From positions 13,542 to 34,715 of the forward strand of contig DDKW01000047.1 in NCBI GenBank assembly GCA_002339805.1: DNA of 21,174 nt, in the 5' to 3' direction. The number at the start of each line of letters is the position of its first letter. The stretch's first letter is position 1. Below are positions 8,442-15,534 of the stretch, piece after piece. The notes under the pieces are model-generated. The model searched no databases, had not been told where the DNA came from, and worked only from the letters and a program-made list of their open reading frames with translations. Origin of the DNA: Dehalococcoidia bacterium UBA2588 (GTDB lineage: Bacteria > Chloroflexota > Dehalococcoidia > Lucifugimonadales > UBA3495). The position numbers were made by a program, and so were the translations under genes.

Positions 8442-8456
8442 TTATTATTATTATTA
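8442..8456 (+). promoter_or_regulatory. (TTA)5 tract, candidate DnaA-trio / DNA unwinding element
   Basis: Five consecutive TTA triplets correspond to 3'-AAT-5' trios on the opposite strand, within the described DnaA-trio consensus (3'-[G/A]AT-5'). The tract follows a perfect DnaA box and sits exactly at the strand-skew switch. A plain microsatellite would look the same, so function is inferred from position. Confidence 0.6.
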
Positions 8457-8470
8457 GTATAGAGAATCAT

Positions 8471-9781
8471 ATGATTGATACAGTTAGAATGAATTTATTT
8501 GCAGGTAAAGGCGGAAATGGTTGCGTCAGTTTTTTGCATGAAAAATTTAATCCTAAAGGGGGCCCGAATGGTGGGGACGGTGGACATGGCGGCGATATAA
8601 TTATTGAGTCGGATAATTCACTTAATACTTTACTTCATCTGAAATTCAATAGCACTATTTATGGGATTAATGGACAGCATGGTAAAGGAAAAGAACAAAG
8701 AGGATCAAATGCTAAGGACACTACTATATATGCTCCTTTAGGGACTGTTATATGGAAAATGAATTCTGATGGTGTTAAAACATTTGTAGCTGATTTAGAT
8801 CAAGATAAGAAAGTTTTAGTAGCTAAAGGTGGATTAGGTGGATGGGGTAATCAAAGATTTGTTTCATCTACAAACCAAGAACCACTACTAGCGCAAACTG
8901 GCGAAAAGGGTGAAGAAACGGTTTTATTCTTGGAGTTAAAGCTTTTAGCAGATGTCGGGTTACTTGCAAAGCCTAATGCAGGAAAGTCTACTTTTATTTC
9001 ACGAAGCACTAAAGCAAAACCTAAAATAGCCGACTATCAATTTACAACATTAGAACCTGTTCTTGGGGTAGTAGAATATGGCAATAATAGCTTTGTTATG
9101 ATGGAAATTCCTGGATTAATAGAAGGAGCCAACGAAGGAGTTGGTTTAGGGTTTCAATTTTTAAGGCATGCCGAACGAGCTAGATTTTATGTACATTTAA
9201 TAGATGGACTATCAGAAAATCATCTTAAAGATTGGGAAATGATTAATAACGAAATTAAACAATTTGATGAATCTATGGCTAAAAAGCCACAAATTCTGGC
9301 TGTTACTAAAATGGATGTAACTGAAGTCAATGAATATAAAGATATGATATTTGAAGTCTTAAAAGAAAGAATAGAAGAGCATAATGATGACCTTGTTGTA
9401 GATGAAACAGTAAGAGAAATAATGAATAAGATACATTTTATTTCTTCTGTTTCTGGTGAAGGATTGAATAGTTTAATAGGTGATTGTAATCGATTATTAG
9501 AACTGATGCCTAAAGAGACAGAACAATATGAATTTGATGAAAATTATTTCCCTCCTGTAGAAACAGTCCCGGTCATCACAGAGTTGGAAGATGGTGTCTT
9601 TGTTGTTAACTCTAAGAGATTAGAGAGACTTACATCGATGTCTGATATGGAAGATCATCGTGTTGCAATTCAGATATGGTCAGAAATGATAAAAATGGGA
9701 ATCTCGAAACATTTGGAAGAATCGGGTATTCAACCAGGGGATGTGATTAAAATTGGAAATGCGGAAATGGAGTGGATTTAA
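8471..9781 (+). CDS. obgE: Obg family GTPase
   Basis: Obg GTPases bind the 50S ribosomal subunit and act in its assembly and in stress signalling. The 436 residues show the glycine-rich Obg fold (1-158, with FNPKGGPNGGDGGHGGD at 26-42), the G domain (about 160-325) and a C-terminal OCT domain (about 355-436). GTP motifs are AKPNAGKST (166-174), switch TTLEP (192-196), EIPG (212-215) and TKMD (279-282). Three differ from the usual GxPNxGKS, DxPG and NKxD. The ATG at 8471 lies at the right edge of the origin, behind a weak GAGA. nadD follows with no gap. Confidence 0.95.
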   Translation: MIDTVRMNLFAGKGGNGCVSFLHEKFNPKGGPNGGDGGHGGDIIIESDNSLNTLLHLKFNSTIYGINGQHGKGKEQRGSNAKDTTIYAPLGTVIWKMNSDGVKTFVADLDQDKKVLVAKGGLGGWGNQRFVSSTNQEPLLAQTGEKGEETVLFLELKLLADVGLLAKPNAGKSTFISRSTKAKPKIADYQFTTLEPVLGVVEYGNNSFVMMEIPGLIEGANEGVGLGFQFLRHAERARFYVHLIDGLSENHLKDWEMINNEIKQFDESMAKKPQILAVTKMDVTEVNEYKDMIFEVLKERIEEHNDDLVVDETVREIMNKIHFISSVSGEGLNSLIGDCNRLLELMPKETEQYEFDENYFPPVETVPVITELEDGVFVVNSKRLERLTSMSDMEDHRVAIQIWSEMIKMGISKHLEESGIQPGDVIKIGNAEMEWI

Positions 9782-10396
9782 TTGCGGTTAGGGATATTCG
9801 GAGGAACGTTTGATCCGGTGCATGAAGGCCACATTTCTGTAGCTCAAGCTGTATGTGAAAGGTTATTACTGGATTTGGTTTTGTTTGTTCCTGCGAAAAA
9901 CCCACAGTTAAGGGAAGGGAAGCTTCCTCAAGCTACTCCAGATCAAAGATCAAAAATGCTAGGTTTTGCTATTAAATCGCACGCTAAATTCCAGATCTCT
10001 TCTATTGAATTGAATCGAACTGGACCTTCCTACATGTTTGATACCTTAAAAGAAATTAGAAAAATATATAAAAGTGATGCTAAGGATACATACTTAATTA
10101 TAGGTTCTGATGTGCTCCAGAGATTTGAAGAATGGTATAAATATAAAAAAATCATGAATGAATGTACATTAGTAATATATGGGCGGCCAGGAAACAATGG
10201 GGCAACTACTACATTACCGGATTTTCTTGTTCCATATCAGAATAGGATACAGAGGATTGTAGGCGAAGAATATGAAGTTAGTGCTACGCGTATTAGGGAA
10301 TTGTTACTGAACGGGGAGAGTAATATTGAGGGTTTGCTTCCCGAGGTAGAAAATTTTATTAAAGATGAAAATATATATATTGAGAGTGAAGGATGA
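9782..10396 (+). CDS. nadD: Nicotinate-nucleotide adenylyltransferase
   Basis: NadD adenylates nicotinate mononucleotide to deamido-NAD in NAD synthesis. The 204-residue product begins with the nucleotidyltransferase signature GIFGGTFDPVHEGH (4-17) and ends with the matching SATRIREL motif (167-174), the ISxTxxR equivalent. Length is normal. The start is TTG at 9782, immediately after the obgE stop, so translation is probably coupled. The stop overlaps the pyrE start in ATGA. The order obgE-nadD is common in bacteria. Confidence 0.95.
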   Translation: MRLGIFGGTFDPVHEGHISVAQAVCERLLLDLVLFVPAKNPQLREGKLPQATPDQRSKMLGFAIKSHAKFQISSIELNRTGPSYMFDTLKEIRKIYKSDAKDTYLIIGSDVLQRFEEWYKYKKIMNECTLVIYGRPGNNGATTTLPDFLVPYQNRIQRIVGEEYEVSATRIRELLLNGESNIEGLLPEVENFIKDENIYIESEG

Positions 10397-10953
10397 ATTC
10401 TAAAATAAGTAGATTATTAGAGATCGCTTACGAAAATGGTGCTTTAAAAACAGGCAAGTTTGTGTTGTCTTCTGGGAAAGAAAGTCATTATTATTTTGAC
10501 GGTAGATTATTAAGTTTAGATCCAGAGGGTATAAATTTAATAGCAGATGTGATGTTGGATGTAATGAAAGAAAGACATCTAGACGGGATTGGAGGTCCTA
10601 CATTGGCTGCTGATCCAATTGTGGCGGCGGTGTGTGCTAAAAGTTTTGATGGAAGTTCTGGATTACCTGGATTTATTGTGCGGAAAGAGGCGAAGCAACA
10701 TGGAATGAATCAATTGATAGAGGGCTCATTGGATGAAGGAAATCACGTGGTAATCGTTGATGATACCTGCACTACAGGGGGATCATTGTTTCATGCGATT
10801 GAAGCTGCTGAAAGCCAAGGAGCTATAGTAGATTTGGTAATGGTCGTTTTAGATAGAAATGAAGGCGGGTCTCAAGAGGTTAGGAACAGAGGATACAATT
10901 TTGAATCGTTGGTGTATGTTAATGACAAAGGCGAATTTATTAGTGATATTTAA
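10393..10953 (+). CDS. pyrE: Orotate phosphoribosyltransferase
   Basis: PyrE joins orotate to PRPP, giving OMP in pyrimidine synthesis. The 186 residues contain the orotate-side segment LSSGKESHYYFDGR (26-39) and the PRPP-binding motif VVIVDDTCTTGGS (119-131). Usual length. The ATG overlaps the nadD stop by four bases. It ends three bases before the convergent ygfZ stop, so there is no space for a separate terminator; transcripts from both sides must overlap. Confidence 0.95.
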   Translation: MNSKISRLLEIAYENGALKTGKFVLSSGKESHYYFDGRLLSLDPEGINLIADVMLDVMKERHLDGIGGPTLAADPIVAAVCAKSFDGSSGLPGFIVRKEAKQHGMNQLIEGSLDEGNHVVIVDDTCTTGGSLFHAIEAAESQGAIVDLVMVVLDRNEGGSQEVRNRGYNFESLVYVNDKGEFISDI

Positions 10954-10956
10954 AAG

Positions 10957-11913
10957 TTATTTTTCTTCCCCGAAAAATAATGGATTCTCGAGGACTAAAA
11001 TTTTGCCACCATCGTTTGTTAGTAAGGTGGTTCCTGCTTTAGAGTAGTTTTTATGAATATAAGCCATTCCAAATGGAGCAAAACTATTTTCGTTATGTTG
11101 AGCAGATGTAATGATGCCAGCAGATTTGCCGTCAAAGAATAATTGTTTGTTTGAATGGTCATTACCTTCGGTGTTTATTTCTATGAATGACAGATGTTTT
11201 TGCACTTTGTCATAGGAATCTAATCTGGCGATAACTTCTTGTCCTATATAACAACCTTTATGGAAATCGATAGCTCCAATGAGCCCTGCTTCTAGAGGGT
11301 TGTGTTGTTCTGAAAGTTCGCTGCCGTGTAGAGGAATCTTTTGCCCAATTCGGAAATGTTCATATTGGGCGGGATCCCAGAAAGTAAGATAATTAGATAA
11401 ATGGTTGTACGCTGAGAGCTGGTTTGTTTGTTCAGTTATTAACAGATATGAGCGGATATCCCCTAATTGGTAGGGTATTAGGAGGGAATCGGGAATCGGC
11501 GTGTTTACTTCTATAATTTGAGAGGTATTAGGCGCGCTATTGGATGTTTCAAATATGGGGGAAAGTTCATCTTTAAGAATATGGAATACACTATAGTGAG
11601 AAGTATTATTGGCATATTCTATGTCTTCCATTATCGTGTATTTATCCAACCAGTCCATGATTAATTGGTCTTGCCCTGGACTAGTTATTAGAAGGTAATA
11701 AGACTCCATGTTAACGACATATATGATATCGATAATACGGCCTTTATCGTTTGTTAATATGGTGTGAGACGCGTTGTATGGTTCAATATTTAGCACATTA
11801 TTGGTTGACAATCTATTGAGTAAATCTAGGGTATCGTTGCCAGTTACCTTTAAAATACCAATGTCATTAGCTTCTCGAAACGCCGATAGTGTGGTTTTAT
11901 CGGAAGATGTCAC
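10957..11913 (-). CDS. ygfZ: YgfZ/GcvT-like folate-binding Fe-S maintenance protein
   Basis: YgfZ proteins are GcvT paralogues that use folate to help maintain or repair Fe-S enzymes. The product carries the family signature KGCYIGQEV with the functional cysteine, followed by ARLDSYDKVQKHL, and N-terminal LSTNNV. I chose GTG at 11913 because GGAG lies nine bases upstream, inside the last codons of iscA, giving 318 residues. A longer frame to 11991 overlaps iscA by 74 bases and adds residues with no family character. Gene order iscA then ygfZ, four bases apart, supports a common role in Fe-S biogenesis. Confidence 0.88.
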   Translation of the reverse strand: MTSSDKTTLSAFREANDIGILKVTGNDTLDLLNRLSTNNVLNIEPYNASHTILTNDKGRIIDIIYVVNMESYYLLITSPGQDQLIMDWLDKYTIMEDIEYANNTSHYSVFHILKDELSPIFETSNSAPNTSQIIEVNTPIPDSLLIPYQLGDIRSYLLITEQTNQLSAYNHLSNYLTFWDPAQYEHFRIGQKIPLHGSELSEQHNPLEAGLIGAIDFHKGCYIGQEVIARLDSYDKVQKHLSFIEINTEGNDHSNKQLFFDGKSAGIITSAQHNENSFAPFGMAYIHKNYSKAGTTLLTNDGGKILVLENPLFFGEEK

Positions 11914-11917
11914 GGAA

Positions 11918-12274
11918 TTAGACTCCGAATGAAGTTCCACAGCCGCAGGCTTTAGCTGCATTAGGGTTTTCAAAGGTGAAACCTTTGCCATTTAGCCCAT
12001 CGGAGAAGTCTAGTGTGGTCCCAACAAGGTAAATGTAGCTTTTTTTATCTACCATTACTTTGACCCCGTGTTGCATTACTACTTTGTCTGTTTCTGTAGC
12101 TTCAGCAGTAATCTGTAAGTCGTATGTAAGTCCAGAGCATCCTCCGCCTTTTACAGCGACTCTGAGACCTACTTCAGAATCTTTGTCGTCTTTACTGGCA
12201 AAGTATTTAATTTTTTCAGCTGCTTTCTCGGTAATTTTAACTGTAATGTCTTCACCATCTTTGGTTATAGGCAT
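11918..12274 (-). CDS. A-type iron-sulfur carrier (IscA/ErpA family)
   Basis: A-type carriers accept Fe-S clusters and hand them to apo-enzymes. The 118-residue product has the three ligand cysteines in the usual places: C46 in GGGCSGL, and C110 and C112 in the C-terminal ACGCGTSF. GAGG lies eight bases before the ATG, and a good promoter lies upstream on the minus strand. ygfZ follows after four bases. Assignment to IscA, ErpA or SufA cannot be made from sequence alone. Confidence 0.93.
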   Translation of the reverse strand: MPITKDGEDITVKITEKAAEKIKYFASKDDKDSEVGLRVAVKGGGCSGLTYDLQITAEATETDKVVMQHGVKVMVDKKSYIYLVGTTLDFSDGLNGKGFTFENPNAAKACGCGTSFGV

Positions 12275-12302
12275 GATTGCAACCTCTATTAATCTTTAGT
12301 TA

Positions 12303-12332
12303 ATTTTAATTTTAATCGTCTTGGCGCGTCAA
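12303..12332 (-). promoter_or_regulatory. Putative promoter of the iscA-ygfZ operon
   Basis: On the minus strand TTGACG (12327-12332) and TAAAAT (12303-12308) are separated by 18 bases. Transcription would start near 12297, just before the ribosome site of the A-type carrier gene. Confidence 0.55.
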
Positions 12333-12344
12333 GTAATGAGAATG

Positions 12345-13478
12345 TTACCATTTTTCTACAACGGGTAACACATGTTTCCCAAAAAGTTCTATGTTTTTCA
12401 TGGTGGCTTCATGTGACATGCGAGATTCTTGTCCGTAAAAAATCAGATTACCCATTCCTAATTTGGTATGCAAATATTCTAGTTGTTCCAAGACTGAATC
12501 AGGGGTTCCAGAGACTATATGGTGATTCGCTTTCAATTCTTCGAATGTTTGTTGGTTTAATGGCTTAGGACCGGTTCTTCGGGCGGCTAATGCAGAAGCG
12601 TTAGTGGATCTGTACCCTACGGGATTCATATATTCGCGCGGTCCACGCAAAGTCGCACCCATTCTCCACATGAAATGTTTTGCTTGTTCATCTGCTTCTT
12701 CTTCAGTTTCTCCAACGTAACAGCAGAGTAAGTAGCCAAAGTTATCAGGGGAGGCTGTTTGTCCAGCTTTGTCAGCTGCTTCTCGGTAATATCCAAAAAG
12801 TTCATGTGTTACATCTACATCTGTTAAAAAAGCGCAGTATGTGTATCCGTGTTCTCCTGCCCAGTAGGCGGTTTCAGGACTAGCAGAGCCAGGCACCCAT
12901 ATTGGAGGGTGTGGCTTTTGTACGGGTACCATCCAGGGATTGACGACTCTGAAGTTGTAATGGTCGCTTTCCCAGCGGAAAGGCCCAGGAGTTGTCCATG
13001 TTTTAATTACCAAATCGTGGCATTCTTCAAATCTAGCTCTGTTATTTACAGGGTTTCCGTTGGTTGCTATAGTTTCGACTCCGGTTCCCCGTACCATCCC
13101 TGCAATCAATCTTCCTCCAGATATTACGTCTATCATTGCTAATTCTTCTGCCAGCCTTATGGGGTTATCATGAATAGGAAGAATATTTCCTAGAATTAAT
13201 ATTTTTGCTTGTTCCGTTATTCTTGCGAGGACTGCTGCTGATAAATTAGTAGCAGCGTTCATGCATGAAGGCGTGTTGTGGTGTTCATTTAACATGATCC
13301 CATAAAAGCCTAGTTGGTCAGCATAAACACATTCATCATAGTAACGCTTGAAAAGGTCATTAGCTTTGTTGGGGTCAAAATAGCTATTCGGGAAAGTAAG
13401 TCTCAGAGAAGGATATTTATCTCCTTCTGAGTCAGGGTATTCATGATAGGGGAATTCGCTAAAATAGAAAGTTTTCAC
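12345..13478 (-). CDS. LLM class flavin-dependent oxidoreductase (luciferase-like monooxygenase)
   Basis: Members are TIM-barrel enzymes that use reduced FMN or F420 to oxygenate or oxidise organic substrates. The 377-residue product shows the N-terminal YDECVYADQLGFYGIMLNEHH block, LAEELAMIDVISGGRLIAGM (the barrel strand/helix region that is most conserved), WVPGSASPET and a C-terminal GTPDSVLEQLEYL. The GTG start at 13478 has GGAGG six bases upstream. It follows acs after 15 bases on the same strand and is probably co-transcribed. Marine SAR202 Chloroflexota are known for many paralogues of this family, used on recalcitrant organic matter. The substrate here is unknown. Confidence 0.88.
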   Translation of the reverse strand: MKTFYFSEFPYHEYPDSEGDKYPSLRLTFPNSYFDPNKANDLFKRYYDECVYADQLGFYGIMLNEHHNTPSCMNAATNLSAAVLARITEQAKILILGNILPIHDNPIRLAEELAMIDVISGGRLIAGMVRGTGVETIATNGNPVNNRARFEECHDLVIKTWTTPGPFRWESDHYNFRVVNPWMVPVQKPHPPIWVPGSASPETAYWAGEHGYTYCAFLTDVDVTHELFGYYREAADKAGQTASPDNFGYLLCCYVGETEEEADEQAKHFMWRMGATLRGPREYMNPVGYRSTNASALAARRTGPKPLNQQTFEELKANHHIVSGTPDSVLEQLEYLHTKLGMGNLIFYGQESRMSHEATMKNIELFGKHVLPVVEKW

Positions 13479-13493
13479 TTAGAGCCTCCAAAA

Positions 13494-15395
13494 TTATTCT
13501 TCGAGAGTGGTGATATCGCCGGGGTCTAATCCCAGTTCTTGTGCTTTTAAGAGACGGCGCATTATTTTGCCGGATCTGGTTTTAGGTAAAACAGATAGGA
13601 AATCGATATCTGATGGGACTGCTATAGGGCTTAAAACATTTCGAACATGGGTTTTTAGCTCTGATTCAATTTTTGTGCTTTCTTCGATTCCTAACATAAG
13701 TGTGACATATGCTTTGATTGATTCTCCTTTGAGCTCGTCGGGTAATCCAATTACTGCAGCTTCAGCAACATATTCATGTGACACTAAAGCGCTTTCTACT
13801 TCAGCCGATCCGATTCTATGGCCTGCTACGTTTAAAACATCATCGGCTCTTCCTACGACCATGAAATAGCCGTCTTCGTCTTTTAAGGCCACATCACCAG
13901 TGAGATATACCCCGGGTATGGTGTTCCAGCTATCTGCATATCGTTCAGGATCGCCAAATACGGTTCTATAAAAATGGGGGAAAGGTTTTCTTATGATTAG
14001 GAGACCTCCTTTATTTGGCTCTTCTACGCTAACTCCTTCGCTATCAACAATATCGAGTTCTGCGCCAGGCAAAGGTTTTCCTACTCGGCCAGGTTTAACA
14101 TCCATGATAGGTAGAGTTCCTAGGCATGGACCGCCGGTTTCAGTTTGCCACCAATTATCTACTATATGACCCCAAGTACCGTTTCCACAAAGAGTTTTAT
14201 ATGCCCATTTTAGTGCTTCGGGGTTTAATGGTTCTCCTGCGCATGTGAGATACCGCAAAGATGTTAAATCATATTGTTCTGCGGCCTCTTCTCCGTATCT
14301 CATGAGCATACGTAATACTGTAGGGGCGGTGAACATGACATTCACATTGTATTTTTCAATAATCTGATAGAAGGTGTCGGGTTGGGGGTAATCTATAGTA
14401 CCTTCTCGGAAAATTGTTGTGGAGCCTGCAACTAATGGTGCATAAACAATATAGCTATGGCCAACGACCCACCCGATGTCTGAGGTACACCAAAATGTAT
14501 CATTTGTTTTGATATCCCAAAAGGTTTTGAAGTGGTAATAAGTACCTACCATATATCCACCATGCACGTGTAGGACGCCTTTGGGTTTCCCTGTCGTTCC
14601 GCTTGTATAAAGTATGTACAAGGGATCCTCTGAGTCCATTATTTCTGCTGGACAATCAGAGGAGCTTTTTTTAATCAATTCATCAAAGTCAACCTGACCG
14701 TTTATAAGTGGGGTTTGTTCTCCTAAGCGCCTCCAAACGACAGTATGCTCTAAAGTGTTGCAGCGGATTTGTGCTTGATCTGCTATGGTTTTTAAATCCA
14801 CGTGATTGCCCCTGCGAATGCCGATGTCTCCGGTAATTAACACTTTGGCTTGTAAGTCATCTATTCTATCGGCCAAGGCGGTAGTGCTAAAACCAGCAAA
14901 GACGACACTATGTACGGCCCCAATTCGAGCGCAAGCCAGCATAGAAATGATACCTTCTGGTGTTAGAGGCATGTATATGACTACGCGGTCGCCTTTTGCA
15001 ATTCCCAAGGATTTGAGTCCATTAGCAAATTTACTGACAAGAGAGTGTAATCTTCCATAGGTAAAAGTTCGTTCGCTCCCATCTTCTGCTAACCAGATCA
15101 AAGCTACTTTGTTTTTATTCTCTTCTAAATGTCTGTCAAGAGCGTTATATGTGATATTGCATTTGCCGTCTAAAAACCATTTAAAAGTAGGAAAGGAGTT
15201 TTCATAAGTTTTTGTCCATGGGGAGAACCAATGAAGTTCATTTGCTACGGACTCCCAAAAAGCTTCGGGATTGTCGATAGATTTTTGGTACTCTTGTTCA
15301 TAATTTGTCAGATTTGCATTGAGTTTTAATTCTTGAGGTGGAGATATAATGTCGGATTCTTGGAGTAAGTGGTCTATTTGTCCCTTTTGTACCAT
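13494..15395 (-). CDS. acs: Acetyl-CoA synthetase (AMP-forming)
   Basis: The enzyme activates acetate through acetyl-adenylate to acetyl-CoA. The 633 residues contain the adenylate-forming P-loop YTSGTTGKPKG (263-273), WWQTETGG with the tryptophan that limits the pocket to acetate-size acids, TGDVALKDEDGYFMVVGR, and the C-terminal KTRSGKIMRR with the catalytic lysine K610, which is the target of acetylation control in studied homologues. Length is normal. GGAGG lies just upstream of the ATG, and a well-formed promoter lies on the minus strand in the gap shared with the rhodanese gene. The LLM flavin enzyme gene follows closely. Confidence 0.95.
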   Translation of the reverse strand: MVQKGQIDHLLQESDIISPPQELKLNANLTNYEQEYQKSIDNPEAFWESVANELHWFSPWTKTYENSFPTFKWFLDGKCNITYNALDRHLEENKNKVALIWLAEDGSERTFTYGRLHSLVSKFANGLKSLGIAKGDRVVIYMPLTPEGIISMLACARIGAVHSVVFAGFSTTALADRIDDLQAKVLITGDIGIRRGNHVDLKTIADQAQIRCNTLEHTVVWRRLGEQTPLINGQVDFDELIKKSSSDCPAEIMDSEDPLYILYTSGTTGKPKGVLHVHGGYMVGTYYHFKTFWDIKTNDTFWCTSDIGWVVGHSYIVYAPLVAGSTTIFREGTIDYPQPDTFYQIIEKYNVNVMFTAPTVLRMLMRYGEEAAEQYDLTSLRYLTCAGEPLNPEALKWAYKTLCGNGTWGHIVDNWWQTETGGPCLGTLPIMDVKPGRVGKPLPGAELDIVDSEGVSVEEPNKGGLLIIRKPFPHFYRTVFGDPERYADSWNTIPGVYLTGDVALKDEDGYFMVVGRADDVLNVAGHRIGSAEVESALVSHEYVAEAAVIGLPDELKGESIKAYVTLMLGIEESTKIESELKTHVRNVLSPIAVPSDIDFLSVLPKTRSGKIMRRLLKAQELGLDPGDITTLEE

Positions 15396-15431
15396 GGAAT
15401 CCTCCTTTTTTCAGTGAAGTTCTATATTGCT

Positions 15432-15460
15432 ATTCTATATGTATCATTTTTCTTGGGCAA
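15432..15460 (-). promoter_or_regulatory. Putative promoter of acs
   Basis: On the minus strand TTGCCC (15455-15460) and TAGAAT (15432-15437) are separated by 17 bases, upstream of the acs ribosome site. Confidence 0.5.
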
Positions 15461-15475
15461 GTTGAAGGTTATAAG

Positions 15476-15504
15476 TTGACCTATGGATACCAAGGCCATA
15501 AAAT
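15476..15504 (+). promoter_or_regulatory. Putative promoter of the rhodanese gene
   Basis: TTGACC (15476-15481) and TAAAAT (15499-15504) are separated by 17 bases. The predicted start near 15511 leaves a short leader with GGAG at 15525-15528. It is divergent from the acs promoter. Confidence 0.6.
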
Positions 15505-15534
15505 CCAAGATGATAATGCATTTTGGAGTTGGAA

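Larger units (their letters stand above)
8184..8470. other. oriC: Putative chromosomal replication origin (oriC)
   Basis: This 287-base non-coding, AT-rich interval between dnaA and obgE contains two perfect DnaA boxes in opposite orientation (8259-8267 and 8424-8432). It also contains relaxed boxes at 8291-8299 (TTATGCATA on the minus strand) and 8359-8367 (ATATCCACG), an interrupted palindrome TTATCA-GGT-TGATAA at 8274-8288, and a (TTA)5 tract at 8442-8456. Strand composition changes here: 8401-8460 has 10 C and 2 G, 8461-8520 has 16 G and 4 C. Position next to dnaA, boxes and skew flip together are the standard signs of a bacterial origin. A weak TATACT at 8395-8400 could serve transcription of obgE. 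Confidence 0.85.

Noticed and set aside
10859..11047. Small + strand frame over the pyrE end and ygfZ
   Set aside because: It overlaps two conserved genes in other frames and has no family character.
11914..11991. N-terminal extension of YgfZ overlapping the Fe-S carrier gene
   Set aside because: It overlaps a well-conserved gene by 74 bases; GTG at 11913 with GGAG is a better start.
12849..13142. Frames opposite the LLM flavin enzyme gene
   Set aside because: They mirror the coding strand of a conserved gene and lack their own ribosome sites.
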